From assembly GCA_947525005.1 (NCBI GenBank), contig CANNUY010000005.1:33879-97878 (forward strand): a DNA stretch of 64,000 nucleotides. Direction: 5' to 3'. Positions within the stretch are counted from its first letter, which is position 1. Every line of letters starts with the position of its first letter. Source of the stretch: an uncultured Candidatus Melainabacteria bacterium (GTDB taxonomy: Bacteria; Cyanobacteriota; Vampirovibrionia; Gastranaerophilales; Gastranaerophilaceae). Below the pieces are notes generated by a model. The model was not told where the DNA came from. It was given only the letters and a program-made list of their open reading frames with translations, and ran no database searches. Below, piece after piece: positions 24,632 to 31,876 of the stretch. The translations under genes were made by a program, and so were the position numbers.

Positions 24632-27607
24632 CTAAATAGCAGACAATGTGAAGATTTCGTAGATTTCTTCATCTGAAAGTTCTGTAATAATCTTTTCACC
24701 TTCAAATACTGCCATATCAGCCAATTCTTTTTTGGCTTTTAGCATTTCATCAATTTTTTCTTCAAACGTGCCTAATGTAATCATTCTGTGAACCATTACG
24801 TTGTTTGTTTGACCGATTCTGTAGGTTCTGTCGGTTGCTTGTTCTTCAACAGCAGGATTCCACCATAAATCATAATGAATAACATTGGTTGCTTTTGTAA
24901 GGTTCAAACCTGTACCACCAGCTTTTAATGATAATACCATTACGTGGTTATCATCTTTTGTTTGGAAGTCCTCAATAAGTTTTTCTCTTTGAGGTACAGT
25001 CAATGAACCGTGGAAGAATAGTGGTGTTTCGTTGAATTCATCTGCGATAATTTTTGTTAAAATGTCACCCATTTCTTTGTATTGTGTAAAGATAAGTGTC
25101 TTTTCATCGTTTTCAATGATTGACCTAATCAAGTCAATACATTTTTCCATCTTTCCAGACATTTCTTTAGTCATTTCTCCAGCTTTTAAGAATTGATAAG
25201 GGTGGTTACAGATTTGTTTCAAAGATGTGATTAACTTGAAGATATTACCACGTCTATTAACGCCAGTAAATCCACTGATTTTTTCCATCATTTCGTTTAA
25301 TGTTTTTTCATAAAGCAGAGTTTGAGCTTTAGTTAAGTAACAGTAATCATTGATAACAACCTTATCAGGTAAGTCTGAGATAACGGTTTTGTCGGTTTTT
25401 AAACGTCTTAAAACGAATGGAGAAACTGACATCTTAAGTTTAGTAGCTCTTGAGGTTTCTTTAAATCTTTCAATAGGAATAGCATAACTTTTTTGGAATT
25501 CTTTTAGAGAACCAAGATATCCTGTATTGATAAAATCAAATATACTCCACAATTCAGTAAGTCTATTTTCAACAGGAGTACCAGTCATTGCTATTTTAAT
25601 ATCTGATTTAAGTATTTTTATTGACATTGTTTGCGCTGTATCAGGGTTTTTGATATTTTGTGCTTCGTCCACAATAATCATACCCCAAGTTTTAGACTTC
25701 ATTTCTTCGATATCAATACGCATAATCGCATAAGTTGTAAGAATTACGTCTAATTTTGTATCAAGTTTTCTGTCTAAACCGTGATATTTACCAACCTTGA
25801 GTTCAGGAGCAAACATTTGTAATTCTTTCATCCAGTTACCCATCAAAGTTGTTGGACAAATTACTAATACAGGTGATTTTAACTTGTTTTCTTCTTTTAA
25901 TTTAAGAATCAAACTTATAACTTGGATTGTTTTACCAAGCCCCATATCATCTGCCATACAACAGCCAAATCCTTTAGATACGTTTGTCCATAGCCATTTT
26001 AGACCAGTTTGTTGGTAAGGTCTAAGTGTTCCTTTAAGGTTCGCTGGAGGTGTAACATCAACTGCTTTTGCAAAGTCTTTTATAACGTTTGCATAGGCTT
26101 CATCATAGTTAAAATCGTACTCTTGAATTCTTCCTGACATAGATGCGTGTAAAAGTTGAAGTCTTGACATCTTTTTGTGGTCAGCATTTAGAATTTGTTC
26201 AGAAAGTTTTTTACTTTCTTCTTTATCTACAAGAACGTACATATCCTTGTATTTGATAAGTCCGTTGTTTTCTGAAGCTAGTTTATTGAATTCTTCAAGA
26301 GAAATTCTTTCATCACCTAGAGATACTTCATAAGAAAATTCTAGAATATCATCAAGAGAGATTTTAGATGATGATACTGTATTAAAGATATCCATCAAAT
26401 CATTTGAACGAGATGCTTTTACTTTTGCGTTGATAGAGGCTCTAGGGATAATAATATTGTTTAATTCTTCTGGTAGAATAACCTCAATTTGCGCTTTCTG
26501 TAAATAATATGAAGTTTGAGCAATAATTTTATACACTTCACTTAGATTAAGTTTAAGTGCTAGATTAGAGCCTTCTTCAAACAAAGTTTCAAGTTCAGGC
26601 ATATATCTGTTTGCAAAGTTGAGTTGTTTTTCAACAATTTTTGCAATATCAGCACTTTGTGCGTCCCAAATTTCATCTTTTTCATAAAGTTCATCAAGTA
26701 AAACCGATTCATTTAATTTTCTGTTTTTGATATAGATTTTAAGTTCAAAATCGTCATTTTCATCAAGTTTATTTATCTTGAAGAATGGGATTACATCGTA
26801 TTTACCTAAGTATAATTCATCAAACCATTGGTCAAAGTTTTCTGCAAGGTCTTTGCCCTTTAGTAATGACTTTTGTTCTAAGTCCTTAATTAAATAATTT
26901 CCTGATTTTACATCTTTAAATCTGTAACTTTTGATGCTTAAGAACTTGTAAACTATATAGTTTAAGTAGTTGTGAACAAAATCAGATACAAATTTTTTAG
27001 GTTTTTCACCTTTGATAAATAAGTTTTCTGGAATACAACGCTCTAAATCGTTAATTATTCTTGCAATTTTTTCGTTTGAAATAATTGGTTCATAAACTAT
27101 TCTAAAGAAATTTCCATTTCTTTTTACGGTAGGTATAAAATAAAGCTTTTCAACAAGCTTCATAACAAATTGAGTAAGCTTATTAAAATATGCGAAAGTT
27201 TGAGTAAGAGCGTTGAAATCAACAATTTCTTCAAATCCACCGAAGTAGTCTAAAACTAAATCAAGAGGCATAATATAACCGATTTCACCGTTTACTTCTT
27301 TTGATGAAAATCTAAACATTGAACCTTTTGATTTTAGATAGTATTGAAAATTATTTGTAGGAGTAACAAAGAAGGATAGTTTGTCATTTTCGTTTATTAA
27401 AAAGAAGTCAGTGTTTCTTACAGGTGCGTTAGGGCTTTTGAAAATCCCTTCAAATTCATCTTCTATAAGTTGGTAAATGAGGCTTAATGTATATCTGAAG
27501 TCTTTGTTCTTAAATCCGTTTGGGTCTTCGCTAAGGTTAAAAAATAATTCATCTATGTTATTTTTCTTGAATGACAAATCTATATCTAATGGTTTTGTTT
27601 CGGTCAT
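24632..27607 (-). CDS. SNF2-family DNA-dependent ATPase/helicase
   Basis: 991 residues. The SNF2 motor occupies about 530-960: motif I 'DDMGLGKT' (about 555), motif II DEAQ (about 645), 'MTGTPVENRLTELWSIFDF', then helicase-C motifs 'LKAGGTGLNLT' and 'ATDRTYRIGQ' (about 930). The N-terminal half (1-520) is a family-specific region. Bacterial HepA/RapA-like SNF2 proteins remodel RNA polymerase or DNA complexes; this one lacks RapA-type Tudor-like domains that I can see and resembles the stand-alone 'SNF2 helicase' family of Firmicutes and Cyanobacteria. The substrate is unknown. AAGGA precedes ATG; it is convergent with the CHAP gene. Confidence 0.92.
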   Translation of the reverse strand: MTETKPLDIDLSFKKNNIDELFFNLSEDPNGFKNKDFRYTLSLIYQLIEDEFEGIFKSPNAPVRNTDFFLINENDKLSFFVTPTNNFQYYLKSKGSMFRFSSKEVNGEIGYIMPLDLVLDYFGGFEEIVDFNALTQTFAYFNKLTQFVMKLVEKLYFIPTVKRNGNFFRIVYEPIISNEKIARIINDLERCIPENLFIKGEKPKKFVSDFVHNYLNYIVYKFLSIKSYRFKDVKSGNYLIKDLEQKSLLKGKDLAENFDQWFDELYLGKYDVIPFFKINKLDENDDFELKIYIKNRKLNESVLLDELYEKDEIWDAQSADIAKIVEKQLNFANRYMPELETLFEEGSNLALKLNLSEVYKIIAQTSYYLQKAQIEVILPEELNNIIIPRASINAKVKASRSNDLMDIFNTVSSSKISLDDILEFSYEVSLGDERISLEEFNKLASENNGLIKYKDMYVLVDKEESKKLSEQILNADHKKMSRLQLLHASMSGRIQEYDFNYDEAYANVIKDFAKAVDVTPPANLKGTLRPYQQTGLKWLWTNVSKGFGCCMADDMGLGKTIQVISLILKLKEENKLKSPVLVICPTTLMGNWMKELQMFAPELKVGKYHGLDRKLDTKLDVILTTYAIMRIDIEEMKSKTWGMIIVDEAQNIKNPDTAQTMSIKILKSDIKIAMTGTPVENRLTELWSIFDFINTGYLGSLKEFQKSYAIPIERFKETSRATKLKMSVSPFVLRRLKTDKTVISDLPDKVVINDYCYLTKAQTLLYEKTLNEMMEKISGFTGVNRRGNIFKLITSLKQICNHPYQFLKAGEMTKEMSGKMEKCIDLIRSIIENDEKTLIFTQYKEMGDILTKIIADEFNETPLFFHGSLTVPQREKLIEDFQTKDDNHVMVLSLKAGGTGLNLTKATNVIHYDLWWNPAVEEQATDRTYRIGQTNNVMVHRMITLGTFEEKIDEMLKAKKELADMAVFEGEKIITELSDEEIYEIFTLSAI

Positions 27608-27721
27608 AAAATTCCTTTTTACTCACTATTCTATTCTTTAATTTTACGACAAAATGAATTTCAAGTAAATACCGTCTTTAAACGAATAGCAAATTTTTTT
27701 ATGTTTAGGCTTTAGAAAGAT

Positions 27722-28243
27722 ATGAACTTAAATATATACAATAACTATAACAACTATAATTTACTATCAGTTAGTAGAACTCAATCAAGTACAAATTTTA
27801 AAGCTAATTCAATAAAGATGGTAAAGGACTTAAAACTTGCAAATCTTTATGGTACGGAGACTTTAGGTAAAGTAAAACTTAAAGATGAATTGGTTGATGT
27901 GACTCATACGGGGAATGAATTTTTTACATTGAATAAAGATGGCAAAATGTTAGGTTTTATGTATATGTCCCCAAGAATGTATAATGGCAAAACCTGTTAT
28001 TCTTGTGGAGAACTAAGGAATGATTCTGATAAAAAAGGTGTTGGCACGAAGTTGTTGCAGATAGGTTTGAAGGCTCATAAAGATTCTGGTAAAACTGGTG
28101 AATTCAGAGTTCACGATGTTTTGTTAGAAGCAGAAGAATTCTATGAAAAATTGGGGTTTGTAGAAGATGTTAATCGTGCTGAACAGTGGTATTTACCTTT
28201 TGAAAATGAACATATTTTAGAAAAATATAATGGTGGATTATAA
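27722..28243 (+). CDS. GNAT-like acetyltransferase with N-terminal TNFKA motif
   Basis: 173 residues. The C-terminal part shows a GNAT pattern: a beta strand 'MLGFMYMSP', the CoA loop and helix 'KKGVGTKLLQIGLKAHKDS' (about 101-119), and the final 'LLEAEEFYEKLGF' (about 140-152). It should bind acetyl-CoA; the substrate is unknown. Residues 1-30 are Asn/Tyr/Ser-rich with TNFKA at 24-28, the motif shared with other genes of this window. It lies just upstream of a toxin-antitoxin pair but ends before its promoter, so it is a separate unit. Confidence 0.7.
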   Translation: MNLNIYNNYNNYNLLSVSRTQSSTNFKANSIKMVKDLKLANLYGTETLGKVKLKDELVDVTHTGNEFFTLNKDGKMLGFMYMSPRMYNGKTCYSCGELRNDSDKKGVGTKLLQIGLKAHKDSGKTGEFRVHDVLLEAEEFYEKLGFVEDVNRAEQWYLPFENEHILEKYNGGL

Positions 28244-28253
28244 GTTTTAATTG

Positions 28254-28282
28254 TTGACAATATGTATCGAAAACGATACAAT
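28254..28282 (+). promoter_or_regulatory. Toxin-antitoxin promoter with embedded operator
   Basis: TTGACA (28254-28259), 17-base spacer, TACAAT (28277-28282). Inside the spacer lies the inverted repeat TGTATCG-AAAA-CGATACA (28263-28280), overlapping the -10 box. Binding there would block RNA polymerase, as expected for autoregulation by the antitoxin. The toxin ATG starts 6 bases after the -10. Confidence 0.8.
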
Positions 28283-28288
28283 ATTAAT

Positions 28289-28606
28289 ATGAAAGAAGTT
28301 ATATTCTACAAAACATTAGATAACAAGTGTCCTTTTCTTGAGTGGTATAATTCACTAGATAAAAGTGTTAGATTGATAATTGATAGAAGAATTGATCGTA
28401 TTAAATTAGGTAATTTAGGAAATTGTAAGCGATTTGATAATTTAACAGAAATAAAATTTAAAGAAGGTTCAGGATACAGAATATATACATATGAATATGA
28501 TGACGTGGTAATAGTTTTTTTGTCAGCAGGCAATAAAACAAGACAATCAAAAGATATTGAACTTGCAAAAAAATATTTAAATGAATTTATTGAAAGGTAT
28601 AAGTAA
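28289..28606 (+). CDS. RelE/HigB-like toxin (phage Gp49-like killer protein)
   Basis: 105 residues of the RelE superfamily, COG3657/HigB-like branch. It contains 'CPFLEWYNSLDKSVRLIIDRRIDRIKLGN' (helices), 'EIKFKEGSGYRIYTYEYDDVVIVFLSAGNKTRQSKDIELAKKY' (sheet and C-terminus), the pattern of ribosome-dependent mRNA interferases. ATG 28289 was chosen because an upstream in-frame ATG (28262) lies inside the promoter. The transcript would start at about the ATG, so it is probably leaderless. Toxin precedes antitoxin, the higBA order. Confidence 0.85.
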   Translation: MKEVIFYKTLDNKCPFLEWYNSLDKSVRLIIDRRIDRIKLGNLGNCKRFDNLTEIKFKEGSGYRIYTYEYDDVVIVFLSAGNKTRQSKDIELAKKYLNEFIERYK

Positions 28607-28607
28607 T

Positions 28608-28922
28608 ATGGATATAGAAAAAATCAAATCAGAAAATATTACATATGAAGAACATATGAATAAAGTTCTTCAAGATAAAGAATATCAAAAAATGTATTTA
28701 GATAGTGCTATTCAAGAATTTATTACAGATGGTGATTATGATTTGTTTTTTCAGTCTTTAGAACAAGTTATAAAATCAAGAATGAGTGTAAGTGAATTTT
28801 CACAAAAAACTGGAATTACAAGAACTGCACTATATGAAATGTTTAAGGGTGAACGAGTTCCAAGATTAGATACAATAGGAAAATTGTTGAGGGAACTTGG
28901 TTATACTTTGCATATTGCATAA
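28608..28922 (+). CDS. HigA-like antitoxin, XRE-type HTH
   Basis: 104 residues. The C-terminal half is an HTH (about 58-100: 'MSVSEFSQKTGITRTALYEMFKGERVPRLDTIGKLLRELG'), and the N-terminal helical part ('YEEHMNKVLQDKEYQKMYLDSAIQEF') probably wraps the toxin. This is the usual antitoxin partner for COG3657 toxins. ATG 28608 begins one base after the toxin stop, with GAAAGG in the end of the toxin gene. It should repress the promoter through the inverted repeat at 28263-28280. Confidence 0.85.
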   Translation: MDIEKIKSENITYEEHMNKVLQDKEYQKMYLDSAIQEFITDGDYDLFFQSLEQVIKSRMSVSEFSQKTGITRTALYEMFKGERVPRLDTIGKLLRELGYTLHIA

Positions 28923-29027
28923 TTTTTTACTTAACTAATAACTTAAATTTTTTTGTATAGAAACTTTAATCATTTGTTGACTATTAACTCCATTTAATAT
29001 TAAATAAAAAAAGATTGGAGAGGAATT

Positions 29028-30107
29028 ATGAAAATATTAGTTGGTTTATCAGGTGGAGTAGATTCAGCAGTTACAGCTTTATTACTTAAACAAAAAGGCT
29101 ATGAAGTAATTGGTGCTACAATGTCTATTTGGAAAGAAAGACCTGATTTGAAAAAGCCAGAACACACTTGTACTCATGGTGCTTGTTTTAGTGCTGATGA
29201 AAAAGAAGATATTGAGTCAGCAAAAAAAGTCGCAGAACAAATTGGTATTCCTTTTTATGTTGTTGATTGTAAAGATGAGTACGAAAAAGTCGTTTTAGAT
29301 AATTTTAAAGAAGAATATATCTCTGGACGAACTCCAAATCCATGTATAAGATGTAACGCTTTAGTTAAATTTGGTGTGCTTCCTACTCTTGCTAAGCAAA
29401 GTGGAATTGAATTTGACAAGTTTGCAACAGGTCATTATGCTAGAGTAGTTGAAGAAAACGGTAGATTTTATCTTAAAAAAGGTATTGCACCTCACAAAGA
29501 CCAATCTTATTTCTTATACAAACTTAAACAAGACCAACTTGCTAACATTATGTTGCCTCTTGGAGAATATACAAAAGAAGAAATTAGAAGAATTGCAAAA
29601 GAAAATGGACTAGATGTGTCTGACAAACCTGATAGTCAAGATTTTTATGAAGGTGATTATAATGAATTATTGGGTGTAGAGGAAAAAATCGGTAATATTG
29701 TTGACACAAATGGCAAAGTTCTTGGTCAACACACAGGTATATGGAACTACACGATAGGTCAAAGAAAAGGCATAGGTATTTCAGCTGCTGAACCACTTTA
29801 TGTAATTGAGCTTAGAAAAGATACAAATGAAGTTGTTGTTGGATTTAAGGATAAAACTTTTAAAAAATCATTAAAAGCTATTAATATGAACTGGATTGCA
29901 GTAGATAATCTTACGGAAGAAACTAGAGCAACTGCAAAAATTCGTTCAACTCAACAACCTGTTGATGTTACAGTTAAACCTATTGATGATAAATCAGTAG
30001 AAGTTATATTTGATGATTACCAAAAATCAATCGCAATAGGTCAATCTGTTGTGTTATACAATGATGATGTGGTTATCGGTGGTGGTATTATTGACTCTGT
30101 TCAATAA
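29028..30107 (+). CDS. mnmA: tRNA-specific 2-thiouridylase
   Basis: Adds sulfur to U34 of tRNA-Lys, -Glu and -Gln after activating it with ATP. 359 residues. PP-loop is GLSGGVDSAV (6-15), with 'TPNPCIRCNALVKFG' (C106, C109), 'TGHYAR', 'KDQSYFLY' and a C-terminal domain with 'YTIGQRKGIGI'. Odd: the segment that usually carries the second catalytic cysteine (S-Q-D-I-C-F type) reads DSQDFYEGDY (202-211) and has no cysteine. Extra Cys C48 and C53 near 'HTCTHGACFSADEKEDI' and the C-x2-C pair could form a different sulfur or Fe-S site. A GGAGAGG site precedes ATG. Confidence 0.93.
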   Translation: MKILVGLSGGVDSAVTALLLKQKGYEVIGATMSIWKERPDLKKPEHTCTHGACFSADEKEDIESAKKVAEQIGIPFYVVDCKDEYEKVVLDNFKEEYISGRTPNPCIRCNALVKFGVLPTLAKQSGIEFDKFATGHYARVVEENGRFYLKKGIAPHKDQSYFLYKLKQDQLANIMLPLGEYTKEEIRRIAKENGLDVSDKPDSQDFYEGDYNELLGVEEKIGNIVDTNGKVLGQHTGIWNYTIGQRKGIGISAAEPLYVIELRKDTNEVVVGFKDKTFKKSLKAINMNWIAVDNLTEETRATAKIRSTQQPVDVTVKPIDDKSVEVIFDDYQKSIAIGQSVVLYNDDVVIGGGIIDSVQ

Positions 30108-30130
30108 AATATTTAAGAAAGGAATTAAAA

Positions 30131-30457
30131 ATGGCAGATAAAGAATTTGCAAACGGAATAATCGTAAAGACTGTGGACACAAAATATGGTCAAATAATCA
30201 AATTGTCTATTAATAAAGAGTCAATTTTAAATAATCCATACAATGAACGTGGTTGGGTAAATATTGATTTAAAAACTGCTAAATCAGGTAAAATGTATGC
30301 AGAAATTAATAATTACAATCCAAACGGTAATTCAAACTCAACAGCTAGCCAATCTGATAGTACGCAAACAACGTCTAGTGATAACCTTGTTGAATTTGGT
30401 GAAATGGAAGCTCCTGCTACTGAATCATTGATTGATGAAGAAGAAATTCCATTCTAG
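30131..30457 (+). CDS. Small protein with SSB-like acidic C-terminal tip
   Basis: 108 residues, family not recognised. Residues 1-62 are a compact mixed region ('NGIIVKTVDTKYGQIIKLSIN ... GWVNIDLKTAKSGKMYAEINNY'), possibly a small beta barrel. A Ser/Thr/Asn-rich linker (65-87) leads to an acidic tail ending DEEEIPF. The linker and tip copy the organisation of single-stranded DNA-binding proteins, whose D-D-D-I-P-F-type tip recruits repair and replication enzymes. AAAGGA precedes ATG, and a strong terminator follows. It is 23 bases after mnmA and may share its transcript. Confidence 0.6.
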   Translation: MADKEFANGIIVKTVDTKYGQIIKLSINKESILNNPYNERGWVNIDLKTAKSGKMYAEINNYNPNGNSNSTASQSDSTQTTSSDNLVEFGEMEAPATESLIDEEEIPF

Positions 30458-30481
30458 GAGAAATATAATTATATTTATGAT

Positions 30482-30513
30482 GCGACTAACTAATATATTA
30501 GTTAGTCGCTTTT
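30482..30513 (+). terminator. Perfect 28-base palindromic terminator
   Basis: GCGACTAACTAATATATTAGTTAGTCGC (given here only as arms GCGACTAACTAA and TTAGTTAGTCGC) is followed by TTTT. It ends the mnmA unit and lies directly before the smpB promoter. Confidence 0.88.
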
Positions 30514-30514
30514 A

Positions 30515-30523
30515 TGTTATAAT
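30515..30523 (+). promoter_or_regulatory. Extended -10 promoter of smpB, TGtTATAAT
   Basis: A perfect TGn-TATAAT ends six bases before the smpB ATG, in the same geometry as the promoters at 11459 and 22924. The smpB message is probably leaderless. Confidence 0.65.
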
Positions 30524-30529
30524 CAATTT

Positions 30530-30976
30530 ATGGGAAGAAAAATTATAACAACAAATAGAAAAGCATTTCACGATTTCTTAATCGCAGAAAAATATGTTGC
30601 GGGAATAGTTTTAACCGGTACTGAAATCAAATCTATAAGAAATGGTGGTGTGAATTTAAAGGATAGCTTCGCAAAAATCGATAATGGAGAAGTTTTTTTG
30701 TACGGTTCTCATATATCGCCTTATGAACATGGAAATAGATATAATCACGAGCCTGATAGAATTCGAAAATTGTTATTAAACAAAAAAGAAATTTTAAAAA
30801 TAGGAATGAAGATAAAAAAAGATGGATATACTCTTGTTCCACTAGAATTGTTCTTCACACAAGGTCTTGTAAAGGTTGAACTTGGTCTAGGTAAAGGTAA
30901 AAAACTTTATGACAAACGTGAGTCGATTGCTAAAAAATCGCAAGAACGAGATATGCAAAGACAGATGAAACGATAG
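30530..30976 (+). CDS. smpB: SsrA-binding protein SmpB
   Basis: Binds tmRNA and brings it to stalled ribosomes for trans-translation. 148 residues with the family start 'IITTNRKAFHDFLI', 'AGIVLTGTEIKSIRNGGVNLKDSF', 'SPYEHGNRYNHEPDR' and the basic C-terminal tail 'GKGKKLYDKRESIAKKSQERD', which mimics an anticodon stem in the mRNA channel. There is no ribosome-binding site; TGtTATAAT ends 6 bases before ATG. The tmRNA gene itself was not found in the window. Confidence 0.96.
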   Translation: MGRKIITTNRKAFHDFLIAEKYVAGIVLTGTEIKSIRNGGVNLKDSFAKIDNGEVFLYGSHISPYEHGNRYNHEPDRIRKLLLNKKEILKIGMKIKKDGYTLVPLELFFTQGLVKVELGLGKGKKLYDKRESIAKKSQERDMQRQMKR

Positions 30977-31002
30977 GTTTGATTTTAAGATAAATGAAAA
31001 TA

Positions 31003-31036
31003 GGGCGAAATTTTTCTTTGAAAAATTTCGCCCCTT
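31003..31036. terminator. Bidirectional terminator between smpB and murI
   Basis: GGGCGAAATTTTTC (31003-31016), TTT loop, GAAAAATTTCGCCC (31020-31033). It serves convergent smpB and murI. Stem and loop are close in sequence to the terminator at 52277. Confidence 0.85.
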
Positions 31037-31054
31037 ACATATTATAAAACTTTT

Positions 31055-31876
31055 TTAATCAATATCTATTTTTTCAGCATTTTCTACATCATAAAACATT
31101 TTTGATGCAACTTCAAACTGTTCAGGGTTTGCACTGACAAAAAATTCTTCAGAGCCTGTTTTTGTTTGTGGGTTCAAAAGATTAGATTTTTCAAGGTCAC
31201 TTTTAATATATTCAACGAAAAATTCTGCAGGGTCTATGAACATAGTTTTATCAGCATATCTTGATAAAACTTCTAATAAATATGGATAATGAGTGCAACC
31301 AAGAATTATTTTATCAGGGTTATTGTTTAGCATTTTTTTTAGGTCAGCTTCAATTATTGCAACCTTGTCAGGTTCGTTTTGAGTGTTTGACTCAACTATA
31401 TTAACCCACTGTGGACAGCTTTGAGAAAATATCTTCATTTTTGGGTTATAAGATTTTATTTCAGATTCGTAGACCCCTGAAGATATAGTTGATTGGGTAG
31501 CAAATATGCCCAAATTATTTATATTTTGTTTTGCAATAATACTTGCGCAAGACTGTATTATTGGATAAATTTTAAAATCATATTCTTTAGAAACAGTTGA
31601 ATATGTTGCCGCAGAAGAAGTGTTGCATGCCATTACAACAGCTTTCACGTTTTTTGATTTAAAGAAATCAAATATATTTCTTGAATAACCAATCAATTCT
31701 TCTTTTGTCTTATTACCATAAGGAAGATGTTTAAGGTCACCAAAATAAATACAATCCTCAGTCGGTATTAATTTTCTGAACTTTGAATAGACAGTAAGTC
31801 CGCCAACTCCTGAATCAAAGAAAGCGATTTTTTCTGAGTTATTATTTTTTTGTATTGAAGTATTCAACAATTCCAT
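31055..31876 (-). CDS. murI: Glutamate racemase
   Basis: Makes D-glutamate for peptidoglycan. 273 residues with 'FFDSGVGGLTVYSKF' (D21, S22), the first catalytic cysteine in 'VMACNTSSAATY' (C84) and the second in 'ILGCTHYPYL'. 'YFGDLKHLPYGNKT' is also conserved. The start overlaps the upstream amidase gene by 35 bases; no later Met before the DSGVGG motif gives a better start. Racemase and cell-wall amidase thus form a translation-coupled pair linking precursor supply and wall cutting. Confidence 0.95.
   Translation of the reverse strand: MELLNTSIQKNNNSEKIAFFDSGVGGLTVYSKFRKLIPTEDCIYFGDLKHLPYGNKTKEELIGYSRNIFDFFKSKNVKAVVMACNTSSAATYSTVSKEYDFKIYPIIQSCASIIAKQNINNLGIFATQSTISSGVYESEIKSYNPKMKIFSQSCPQWVNIVESNTQNEPDKVAIIEADLKKMLNNNPDKIILGCTHYPYLLEVLSRYADKTMFIDPAEFFVEYIKSDLEKSNLLNPQTKTGSEEFFVSANPEQFEVASKMFYDVENAEKIDID

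Noticed and set aside
28262..28288. Upstream ATG for the toxin gene
   Set aside because: It lies inside the promoter and operator, before the predicted start of transcription.
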